Below, piece after piece: positions 1 through 7,407 of a stretch of 45,448 bases of DNA. The position numbers and the translations under genes are program-made. The notes beneath the pieces are model-generated. The model did not search any database. It was not told the DNA's origin and worked only from the letters and a program-made list of their open reading frames with translations. The stretch lies in assembly GCF_009687885.1 (NCBI RefSeq), contig NZ_BLAF01000080.1:1-45448 (forward strand), given 5' to 3'. Numbering within the stretch: position 1 is the first letter of the stretch; every line of letters starts with the position of its first letter. Origin of the DNA: Acrocarpospora pleiomorpha. Lineage in GTDB: Bacteria; Actinomycetota; Actinomycetes; Streptosporangiales; Streptosporangiaceae.

Positions 1-1122
1 AGAGCGTGACGTGCGACTCGCGGCAGCATTACTGGCGATATGTGAATAATCCTGGGCGATCTCCGATGGGAACTTACGACCGCTGCGGGAAAGTGTGACA
101 CGTGCCGTAAACCAGATCTTGTCGGACGGTCCGACCGCATGTTCCTGTTCCGGAAATAGCTTGATCGGTTCGCTCATCACACCGTTCCTGCCTCTCGTGG
201 AGATCCTGGTGCCGTTAGTGCTGTGATCGCGGACCCAGAGGCCGCCGTTTCTCAGAATGAGGGTGAAGTGATGACGGCTCACCAGGGATCTTTCCGTCGA
301 GGTGAGCCACGGGTCGATAGAAATCCCCTCGGTGGGGGCGCGTCCGACGGGTGTCTCGCCGTCGCCGGAACAGGTGAAGCGCTCCACACACTCCCCGTCG
401 ACGATGAGTTTCAGCTGGACGACGGGAGCGCGCGGCCCGTCGTCGGCAAGTCCGAGACCGTGCACCTCGCACGTCGGCACCCCCTTCCGGACACGGGGAA
501 GCAGGACATGGGTCCCTCGTGTCGTGTCATAGAGGGTGCATCGGGAATCCGGACAGCTCCACCTGCGGTCCAGGATGTCATACCTGGGAGTGCGTCGCGG
601 GCCAGCCAGCAGGCCTTGCTTCTTCAGTTGGTCTTTCTCGGCGTGGCGTGAGATGTCCCAACTCGACGCGACGCCGAGGTCGACAGGCCGGACGACCATG
701 CGGCCGTCGTTCTCCACGTGCGGTTCCAGGAACTGGTGGGTGTTGCCCTGTAGCCAGGGGTGTTCGACACGGTGACCACGGAAGCGGTCGCTGGAGATCA
801 CCTGCAGGCCGGTGGCCTGGGCTAGTTCGAGAAGACGTTCGTCCGCGTCATCCAGGACCTCCAGCAGCCCGTCACGCCGCAGACCGGACAGGACACGCCG
901 CTCGGACTCCGGCAGCAGGGCGGGAGCGAACAGGCTCCGGTCCACGACGAGATACGTACGTACGTCAGGATCATTCTCGCGGATGACCAGCGCGTCGAGA
1001 AGCCGCTCGAAACGGATCAGGCCGCTGACCGCTCGGTGGCGAGAATCATGACTCCGAATCACATTCGATAAATCAACGAGGAAGTCGGCGAAGGAGACAT
1101 CCCGCACAATGTGATCACGCAT
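1..1122 (-). CDS. PIN/NYN-like nuclease - Zn ribbon - FHA protein, partial (runs off left edge)
   Basis: An open frame of 374 codons reads leftward from ATG at 1122 and meets no stop before base 1, so the C-terminus is missing. Residues about 10-130 look like a PIN/NYN fold: VDLSN (D17, N20), VVDRS (D61), DDADERLLELA (D91-D93) and ISSDRF (D112) match the acidic positions of the paralogue at 5322-6347. A Zn-ribbon-like segment follows (C190, C195, C218, H221). Residues about 255-345 are an FHA domain with G260-R261, SRHH at 282-285 and TNGT at 302-305, the residues that bind phosphothreonine in this family. An SD-like AGGAG lies about 8 bases upstream of the ATG. It is divergent from the kinase/phosphatase operon. 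I infer a nuclease steered by phosphorylated partners. The FHA call is firm; the nuclease call rests on motifs only. Confidence 0.75.
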   Translation of the reverse strand, partial: MRDHIVRDVSFADFLVDLSNVIRSHDSRHRAVSGLIRFERLLDALVIRENDPDVRTYLVVDRSLFAPALLPESERRVLSGLRRDGLLEVLDDADERLLELAQATGLQVISSDRFRGHRVEHPWLQGNTHQFLEPHVENDGRMVVRPVDLGVASSWDISRHAEKDQLKKQGLLAGPRRTPRYDILDRRWSCPDSRCTLYDTTRGTHVLLPRVRKGVPTCEVHGLGLADDGPRAPVVQLKLIVDGECVERFTCSGDGETPVGRAPTEGISIDPWLTSTERSLVSRHHFTLILRNGGLWVRDHSTNGTRISTRGRNGVMSEPIKLFPEQEHAVGPSDKIWFTARVTLSRSGRKFPSEIAQDYSHIASNAAASRTSRS

Positions 1123-1223
1123 GAACGTTTCTCCTAAAGCGGCCCACCAAAGCTCCTTATCTAGGTACCATCCCAAGTCGTAGAAGAGAGCGCAAATCCC
1201 AACACTACGGTCTATGGAGTGCT
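1123..1223. promoter_or_regulatory. Divergent intergenic region between the two arms of the phospho-signalling locus
   Basis: This 101-bp gap is the only space from which both the leftward PIN-FHA gene and the rightward operon can start. It is somewhat richer in A/T than its surroundings. A GGAG about 5 bases before the ATG at 1224 and an AGGAG before the leftward ATG act as ribosome sites. I could not pick a convincing -35/-10 pair on either strand, so the promoter role is inferred from layout. Confidence 0.35.
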
Positions 1224-2147
1224 ATGTCTGGGTGGGGCACACTTGATCCACCGGACGAATCGGCCCATACTCCGCAAAACTCGACATGGGGATCCCTGGA
1301 AGGTTTAGCGGATAATACCGGGACATCCGCCGGAACACCGGGACAAGGGACCTCCGCTGGGCCGACCAAGACTTCCAGCTGGGGCAGCCTGGATGGTCGG
1401 CAGAACACACAGGACCGTCCTGGCGACACCAGCTCATCAACTGCGGACGACATTTATCAGCCGCCTCCCGAGGCCTCTGCGTCACTGTTGCGAGATGGCG
1501 ACGTGGTTTGGGCCCGGTTCGACCACGGTACAGCTCGCCTCGGTTCCGGACAGCGGCTCCTGGTCGAAGCGGGATCCAAAGAACAGGTGACCGGCTGGCG
1601 GAGAGTGGAAGTCGTCGCCTCCGCCCAGCTGCGCGTTCGGGTCGTGCCGGTCGTGTGGTGTGACCCCAAGAAGGACGTGGGCGACGACCCAGCGCTGCTC
1701 TACCGGCCAACCCTCTTCGGTACGCCGTCGCGACCAGACCGGGCGGGGTCGTTCCCGATCGGCCAGGGACCCGATCTGCAGACCATGCTCGCGGACCGGA
1801 TCAAGGCGGCGGAGACAGCCGTCCAGGAGCGTGTCCTGATCGCGGAGCGACAGGCCAGGGAGCAGATGGTCGCGGCAGACGAGCGTGTCCAGATCGCAGA
1901 ACGGCAGGCGAAGGAGCGGACAGCCGCAGCTGAGCAACAGCTCACACAGCTGAGGGCGCAGGTCACTCAGACGAAAGCCGATATCGACAAGGTGAGCGAC
2001 GAAGCCGAGAGACGAGTCAAGAAGATCAATAACGAAGTCCAGCGACTCCGCGATTCCTACGCCGGGGCTCGCTTGCTGAATGGCGCGCTCCTGTTCGTCG
2101 TGGTGTTTCTGGTCCTCGCTCTGATCTTCCGGGAAGTCGGTACATGA
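1224..2147 (+). CDS. Coiled-coil, tail-anchored membrane protein with repeated WG[ST]L motifs
   Basis: This 307-residue protein opens the operon. ATG 1224 follows GGAG at good spacing. The first 90 residues are low-complexity and contain three copies of a short motif: WGTLD at 4-8, WGSLE at 22-26 and WGSLD at 53-57. Residues about 90-165 look like a small beta-rich domain. Residues about 185-280 form a charged coiled coil with an internal repeat (ERVLIAERQA and ERVQIAERQA). A single hydrophobic segment at about 284-303 ends the protein, so it is probably tail-anchored with the coiled coil in the cytoplasm. Its stop overlaps the PP2C start by 4 bases. I do not recognise a named family. I infer a membrane platform or phospho-acceptor for the neighbouring kinase and FHA proteins. 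Confidence 0.7.
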   Translation: MSGWGTLDPPDESAHTPQNSTWGSLEGLADNTGTSAGTPGQGTSAGPTKTSSWGSLDGRQNTQDRPGDTSSSTADDIYQPPPEASASLLRDGDVVWARFDHGTARLGSGQRLLVEAGSKEQVTGWRRVEVVASAQLRVRVVPVVWCDPKKDVGDDPALLYRPTLFGTPSRPDRAGSFPIGQGPDLQTMLADRIKAAETAVQERVLIAERQAREQMVAADERVQIAERQAKERTAAAEQQLTQLRAQVTQTKADIDKVSDEAERRVKKINNEVQRLRDSYAGARLLNGALLFVVVFLVLALIFREVGT

Positions 2148-3886
2148 ACCTTTCCCAGACCTTGACGCGGCTGTGGAGCCGATTCACGACTTCCGCCGAG
2201 GAGGCGAGCGCAATGGTCGAGCCGATCGACACGGCCAGCCCGACGGCCAGCGACACGGTCTCCCGACTTCCGAACGAGATCACTCCCAATACGTCGCCCC
2301 GATCTCCGGACGGCGACCTCCCCGACGAAAGCGAGCGCATCCCGGAAGATCCGGTGTCCGAGAAGAGCTCTGCGCCTGAGGATGATGAGATCCCGCTACA
2401 CGTTCCCGCCAATGCGGAAGTAAGTGAAGGCGACGAGCCGCGCGCCGCGGCGGCCGACGCCGAGGCGGACTTCGAGGCCCTCGAATTCGGTCCGTGGGGC
2501 ACCTTCGAGGACCTTAGGGAGGAGCCAGAAGGCGTAGAGGACTGGGGTACGACGCCGGTCCCGATCCTAGTCCCGGAGATCACGGTGGTCTGGCCGCAGC
2601 CGTACGCCCCAGAACTGGCCGAGGCGATGGCATCGAGCGGGCCGGACGGCATCGAACCTGACAGGATCGTCCGTGAATTGCCCGCGCTCTGGCACATCCT
2701 CACCGACGCCGTACACCAGGTTGGCTTCGGTTGCCTTACTCGTGAGTCGGTCCGGTGGGGATCGGGAAGCTGGCAGCTCCTGCCCATGCCACGCCACTCC
2801 CTCACGGGGTCCGTGCTCAAGCCGGACGACCTCGATGTCCGCCTACGGCGGTCCGGCTGGCTTCAGGACCTTCAAGTGATCGCCGACACGCTCGTCCGGG
2901 CGGCGGTGGGACGGTGGCCGACCAACCCCATCGACGCGATGGCCTTGGTCGACTCTACGGCAGGTGATATCGCACCAGGGCTCGATGCTGTGGTCGACCT
3001 GCTGCTGAGCAGAACCCTCGAACCGGGCGACGTACACGCCCTGTTGGAACTCCACCGCGTCCTGGCCAGGACGGACAGAAATCCGATGGAGTTCCGGAGT
3101 TTCCGCGAGACTATGGTCGGCTCCGGCAAAGCGTCGGGCAGCGTGGCGGACAATGAGGACCTGGCCTGGTCGATGTCCACCGGAACTGCGCAGACATGCC
3201 TGGCGCTCATGGACGGCATCACCGGCGATCACGACGGCTCGGGACGCAGGGCGGTGCTCGCGGCGATGGCCGCGGTCCGGAGCTCCTGGGAGTCAGGAAA
3301 GCTGGAACCTGCGGCGACGATCGCAGTCGCCGACGGCGAGGTGTGCGCGCGGGCCTCCGACGGAGGCGCTACCGCGATCTTCGCGCATCTCCTCCACGAC
3401 GGCCGTGGGCAGCTCGCCTCGGTCGGCGACTCGGCCGCGTGGCAGCTCCGGCCGGACGACCAGATACGGCCCAAGCGCTACCAGGCGTGGCGCCTGACCC
3501 CCGTCCACACCGAGTACGCGGAGAACCTCCGCGTAGATCCCGACGCCACCAGGGGCAGATCCGCGCTCACCCGCCATCTCGGCGGGGCCGCGCACCGGCC
3601 TTTCACCCTTCGGTTCGGCCTGACCCCCGGTGATCTGCTCGTGCTCGTCAGCGACGGGGCCGCGGTAAGCGAGGAGCCGGGCCAGTGGTTCGGGAACGTC
3701 CTGACCGAGCTCGCCGGTGGGCGGATACAGGCCGGGCGGCCGGTCGGCCCGGGGCTCGCGGCGGACCTGGTGATACGGGCGGAGCGCTTGGGCGGGCTGG
3801 ATAACGCGACGGCTCTGGTCATCGAGACCGACTGGGCCCGCCCGGAGGCCGCGGTGCGGGCAGACACGGAGGAAGATCACAGATGA
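2144..3886 (+). CDS. PP2C-family protein phosphatase with N-terminal pseudokinase-like domain
   Basis: This 580-residue protein has a C-terminal PP2C domain (about 325-562). Metal and catalytic motifs are visible in order: NED at 337-339, MDG at 356-358, GGATAIFAHLL near 408, VGDS at 427-430, SDG at 503-505 and LDN at 552-554. It should remove phosphate from Ser/Thr. Residues 1-150 are acidic and disordered and carry WGTFE (118-122) and WGTT (134-137), echoing the motif of the preceding protein. Residues about 170-310 resemble a kinase C-lobe without catalytic residues: the stretch HQVGFGCLTRESV aligns by eye with a catalytic loop, and QLLPM sits where DFG would be. The start overlaps the previous stop (ATGA), and the end overlaps the VWA gene in the same way. 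PP2C is near certain; the pseudokinase part is an inference. Confidence 0.88.
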   Translation: MNLSQTLTRLWSRFTTSAEEASAMVEPIDTASPTASDTVSRLPNEITPNTSPRSPDGDLPDESERIPEDPVSEKSSAPEDDEIPLHVPANAEVSEGDEPRAAAADAEADFEALEFGPWGTFEDLREEPEGVEDWGTTPVPILVPEITVVWPQPYAPELAEAMASSGPDGIEPDRIVRELPALWHILTDAVHQVGFGCLTRESVRWGSGSWQLLPMPRHSLTGSVLKPDDLDVRLRRSGWLQDLQVIADTLVRAAVGRWPTNPIDAMALVDSTAGDIAPGLDAVVDLLLSRTLEPGDVHALLELHRVLARTDRNPMEFRSFRETMVGSGKASGSVADNEDLAWSMSTGTAQTCLALMDGITGDHDGSGRRAVLAAMAAVRSSWESGKLEPAATIAVADGEVCARASDGGATAIFAHLLHDGRGQLASVGDSAAWQLRPDDQIRPKRYQAWRLTPVHTEYAENLRVDPDATRGRSALTRHLGGAAHRPFTLRFGLTPGDLLVLVSDGAAVSEEPGQWFGNVLTELAGGRIQAGRPVGPGLAADLVIRAERLGGLDNATALVIETDWARPEAAVRADTEEDHR

Positions 3887-5325
3887 ACGAGCTGGACGTG
3901 GCAGTGGATCGTAAGCAGGTAGTGGGCGGCGACGACTTCGCCGTAGGTGTCAAGCCGCCGACGCAGCCGCCGGATCGGGCGGCCGACGGCGAGTTCGTCC
4001 TGGCCCTCGACGCGAGCGCCTCGATGACCTGGCCAGCGCAGAAAGGTCGCGACGGAGGGCCAACCAGGTGGGATTTGGCGCGCAAGGGCGCGCTCGGGCT
4101 CGTGGGTCTACTGGAAGCCACGACCAAGGTGCACATCCTCTTGTTCGCCGGTACCACTCGGATCGTCACGGCGGGTACCGCAGGGACCGTGGCCCGCGAG
4201 CTGGCGCGACTCCTTCCTGAACAGCTTTCCGAGGACTTCACGGGGACCAGCATCGAGGCCGCGCTGGTGGATTCTTACCAGCTCCTCGAGCGGTCCACGG
4301 CGATATCCCGGCGCCTGATCATCCTCAGCGACGGCGATGCGACGGCGGGCAACCAGTCTCCAGACCACCTGGCCGGGCTGGCGAGCCGGGCCATGTCCAA
4401 AGACCTCTACACCGATCCCATCGGCCTCGGCGCCGAGGCGAATGTCGACCTCCTGCTCCGGCTCTCCGGAACCGGCCCTTGCGATCACGTCGCGTCCCGC
4501 GAAGAGGCCGACAAGGTCATGATCGAGGTGATGGGCAGGCTAGCGCAGACCGGCCAGCAAGTCGCCGTCTCGGGCGGTGAACTGCGGTTGGAGGTGAGCC
4601 CCTTTTTCTCCGTACTCGGTGTGTACCAGCTCCGTCCCGCCTGCAGGGCCTATCCCGCGCAGATCGTCAAGGGGAACGAAGGGGAGAGTGTGATCACCCT
4701 CCAGGTGGGCGCCATCGGGCCCGGCGAGTTCTCGCGCCCGCTCTTCGCGCTGAAGCTCCGCGCGCCTGCGATCGGCAAAGTCGCCGAGGTGCCGCTGGTG
4801 CGGGCGTCCGCCACACTTCGCTCCCGGCGCGGTGCAATTTCCTGTTCCGGGCAGGAGCAGAAGGTGAGCGTCCTGCCCGGTCCCCTGCCGGCGGGCGCAA
4901 CCCGGCCGCCGTATAGCGCTGAGTTGCTCGACCAAATCCGGACGGTGGATTTGGAGGCCGAGACCGCCGAGCGACTCAGAACCGCACCCGACGGGAGATA
5001 CCAGGAGATCTACAGTGCCGCCAAGGACGAGGCCGCGTCCGCCGGGCTATACAGCCTCGCGGGCCAGTACTCTGACGCCATCAAGGCGCTCGGGGCTGGG
5101 CTCGAGCCCAATGACGTCCGCAACGAACAGCGGGCTACGTCCAGTCGGAGAGCCACCTCTCCGGTGATGGGGCTGCGGGAACGTCCGGTGCTGCCCCCTT
5201 CCGAGCGGTTGCGGCCTCCTTCCCTCAACCCTGTCTTCTCCGAAGACGAATGGACCGATGACCCGCCGGACGGCCGGTCCGGTGACGGTGACCAGCCCAA
5301 GACGGACTACGGAGACGCTTGGTGA
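3883..5325 (+). CDS. VWA-domain protein with intact MIDAS (TerY-like)
   Basis: This 480-residue protein has a von Willebrand A domain at about 37-215. The MIDAS metal site is complete: DASAS at 43-47, FTGTS around T120-T122 and SDGD at 149-152. Residues about 225-330 look like a beta-sandwich following the VWA domain, then a helical stretch (about 340-400) and a disordered acidic tail. There is no signal peptide or membrane segment, so it is cytoplasmic. VWA proteins of this type bind partner proteins through the metal site. Its position between a PP2C and a kinase matches the VWA-phosphatase-kinase triads called TerY-P. Start and stop both overlap neighbours (ATGA and GTGA), so it is translationally coupled. 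Confidence 0.88.
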   Translation: MNELDVAVDRKQVVGGDDFAVGVKPPTQPPDRAADGEFVLALDASASMTWPAQKGRDGGPTRWDLARKGALGLVGLLEATTKVHILLFAGTTRIVTAGTAGTVARELARLLPEQLSEDFTGTSIEAALVDSYQLLERSTAISRRLIILSDGDATAGNQSPDHLAGLASRAMSKDLYTDPIGLGAEANVDLLLRLSGTGPCDHVASREEADKVMIEVMGRLAQTGQQVAVSGGELRLEVSPFFSVLGVYQLRPACRAYPAQIVKGNEGESVITLQVGAIGPGEFSRPLFALKLRAPAIGKVAEVPLVRASATLRSRRGAISCSGQEQKVSVLPGPLPAGATRPPYSAELLDQIRTVDLEAETAERLRTAPDGRYQEIYSAAKDEAASAGLYSLAGQYSDAIKALGAGLEPNDVRNEQRATSSRRATSPVMGLRERPVLPPSERLRPPSLNPVFSEDEWTDDPPDGRSGDGDQPKTDYGDAW

Positions 5326-6347
5326 GCGCGATAACCGTCGTCCTCGACGCGGCGAACATCGCATGTGTCCGTAACCAGCGGCCAATACGGTTCCGGTTCA
5401 GCCGGGTGGAGGAGGTACGGGACGCCTGGCTGGAACGGCAACCGCACGGCGAGGTCCGCGCCGTGATCGACGCCTCCGCCTACCGCCGGATGCTCGACAG
5501 GCCGCGCGCTCGGCGAGCAGAGGAGGATGGCTGGCTGGAGACGGCAACGGGAGATGCCGACGACCGGATCTTGGACCTGGCCGACCGCTACAGCGCCGCG
5601 ATCGTGAGCAACGACAAGTTCGACTACGCCCGCGACGACTTTCCCTGGCTGCAGGGGTGCGGTGACCGGGTCTTCTCGGCGAGCTGGAACGACGGCGCGC
5701 TCCTCATCCAGGCGCGAATCCTGCGGGTGGCGTCGGCACGGGAGATCTCTTATGCTCAGGCGGAGAAGCGCGCCAAGGCAGGCATCCGTGACGACCTGGG
5801 CGACCGCGTGTTCAGGTGTACGGCCCCGGCCGAAGTGTGTGACCACGGGGGTCGGCTCGTGGAGCATGGCTTGCTACGGGAGCAGTCTGACGGGTTCTTC
5901 TGCGTCGCCTGCCAGCATCCGGCTCAAGAGGAGTACCTCGACGCGGTCGTGGCGGAACAGACGGGACCGCCGAGGCTGGCGGTCATGCACCATCAGCTCT
6001 TCCAGCACGAGGTCACCATGAGCAGGCAGGCGCTCGTGCTCGGCCGAGGGCAGTCCAGCCGCCCGCACATCCACGACGTCACTGCTGGCCTGCCCAGAGA
6101 GGAAGCCGTGCAGGTCAGCCGGGAACATCTGGAAGCGTTCCTCGACGATGACGGCAATTCGATCGTGCGTCACCTCTCCCCGAACAACGCCTCCTTCCTC
6201 AATCCCGAACCCGGGCTCGACGGGCTTCCGCGCGACAACCGCCTCGCCGACCGAGCGGAGTACCTCGTCAGTGAGGACGACGTGATCCACCTAGGCCCGG
6301 GTGCGGTCCGTTTGATCGTCACGGTGCCTAGAGGGGTTCCGGAATGA
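5322..6347 (+). CDS. PIN/NYN-like nuclease - Zn ribbon - FHA protein
   Basis: GTG 5322 overlaps the VWA stop (GTGA) and gives 341 residues. The N-terminal domain (about 4-125) has the acidic pattern of PIN/NYN RNases: VVLDAAN (D9, N12), VIDAS (D50), GDADDRILDLAD (D78-D81) and VSNDKFD (N97, D98). A Zn-ribbon-like middle has C166, C173, C194, C197 and H199. The C-terminal FHA domain (about 225-335) shows LGRG at 240-243, VSREHL at 265-270 and PNNASF near 287. It parallels the divergent gene at 1-1122 domain for domain, so the locus encodes two nuclease-FHA proteins. FHA domains read phosphothreonine, so the adjacent kinase and PP2C plausibly control where or when this protein acts. Actual RNase activity is inferred. 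Confidence 0.82.
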   Translation: MSAITVVLDAANIACVRNQRPIRFRFSRVEEVRDAWLERQPHGEVRAVIDASAYRRMLDRPRARRAEEDGWLETATGDADDRILDLADRYSAAIVSNDKFDYARDDFPWLQGCGDRVFSASWNDGALLIQARILRVASAREISYAQAEKRAKAGIRDDLGDRVFRCTAPAEVCDHGGRLVEHGLLREQSDGFFCVACQHPAQEEYLDAVVAEQTGPPRLAVMHHQLFQHEVTMSRQALVLGRGQSSRPHIHDVTAGLPREEAVQVSREHLEAFLDDDGNSIVRHLSPNNASFLNPEPGLDGLPRDNRLADRAEYLVSEDDVIHLGPGAVRLIVTVPRGVPE

Positions 6348-7372
6348 CGGGCGGTTTCACCCGGCTGGACAGCGACATCCACCCTGGAAAATGCGCGTAC
6401 TACCCGCAGGCTTACAGTGACGGCCGATTTCGGGTGCGTGGACTGATCTCCGGACAGGGCCAGGGCTACGTGCTCCGCGTCGATGATATGTGGGGTGGCA
6501 ACGCGGCCGTACTCAAGGGAATGTGGTGGAATCAGCAGACCCTGGCCGAGCCGGCGAGGGCCGAGACCGAGCTGAACGAAAACGTGGCCGAGCTGTATCA
6601 GGGACTCCGGGCGGCCACGCAGTCCACGCAGTTGAGCCAGCAGGCGCCCGCCATCGTCGAGGTACTTCTTGAGCCGTCCCCCAGTCTGCTGGCCGTGGGC
6701 GTCGCCAATCCTCCCGATGAGTTGTTCATCGTTCAGCAGTTCATCGGGCACGGTGAGATCGCCGCACCCACGCTGGCCGACCACCTCAGGCAGAGAGCCG
6801 CCGAGAAACGGCCCTTCACCGAGGCCGAACTGCTGGATCTAGCCGACCAACTCTGCAACGCGCTCGCCGCGCTCCACGCCACTCGTCGCCAGGACCGTGC
6901 GAACAGGACCACGTACTGGATCCACGCGGACGTCAAACCGCAGAACATCTTGGTCCTCGGACCGCCCTGGCGCTATGTCCTCATTGATTATGAGGGCGCG
7001 GTGGAGAAAGGGAGTATCGTCCGGCTGACCACAGAGGGCTACGCGCCACCGGAGTCGCCCCGGCCACTCGAACGCGAGCAGGCCGACCAGCGCTTCGACC
7101 TCTACATGCTCGGTGCCACCCTTGCCGAGGCGGCGGGATTGCGCCGACTGAGCCCTGGCACGCGCTCCGACCTCTACGGAACCGACAAGAACGCCCACCT
7201 GGAGGCCAAGAAACAGCTGTCCGAGCTGGGCTACGGGCCCATCCTCACCAGCATCGTCGCCACCTGCCTGTCCAGCCCGGACTTTCGGCTGGCAGAGGTA
7301 GGGGCCGTCCAGCACGAATTGTCCAGAGTACGGCAGAACTCAGCACTGCGCCGCGCCCTGATGGGCACCTGA
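6344..7372 (+). CDS. Ser/Thr protein kinase, catalytically complete
   Basis: This 342-residue kinase-fold protein has a Gly-rich loop region (SGQGQGY at about 36-42), the ATP-anchoring lysine in AAVLKG (K58), a catalytic loop HADVKPQN at 194-201 (D196, N201), a DFG variant IDYEG with metal-binding D215, an APE equivalent APPE at 234-237 and the F-helix Asp D252. No membrane segment or sensor domain is seen, so it is a soluble kinase. Its start overlaps the PIN-FHA stop by 4 bases. It is the only predicted writer of phosphate in the operon; likely substrates are the neighbouring proteins read by the FHA domains. Confidence 0.9.
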   Translation: MTGGFTRLDSDIHPGKCAYYPQAYSDGRFRVRGLISGQGQGYVLRVDDMWGGNAAVLKGMWWNQQTLAEPARAETELNENVAELYQGLRAATQSTQLSQQAPAIVEVLLEPSPSLLAVGVANPPDELFIVQQFIGHGEIAAPTLADHLRQRAAEKRPFTEAELLDLADQLCNALAALHATRRQDRANRTTYWIHADVKPQNILVLGPPWRYVLIDYEGAVEKGSIVRLTTEGYAPPESPRPLEREQADQRFDLYMLGATLAEAAGLRRLSPGTRSDLYGTDKNAHLEAKKQLSELGYGPILTSIVATCLSSPDFRLAEVGAVQHELSRVRQNSALRRALMGT

Positions 7373-7407
7373 AGTCGCCGTCATTCACCTGGGAAGAAAG
7401 GAGCCCG

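Noticed and set aside
215..1051. Small rightward ORFs in the first kilobase
   Set aside because: They lie opposite the leftward PIN-FHA frame, which has clear domain motifs; their own sequences are low-complexity.
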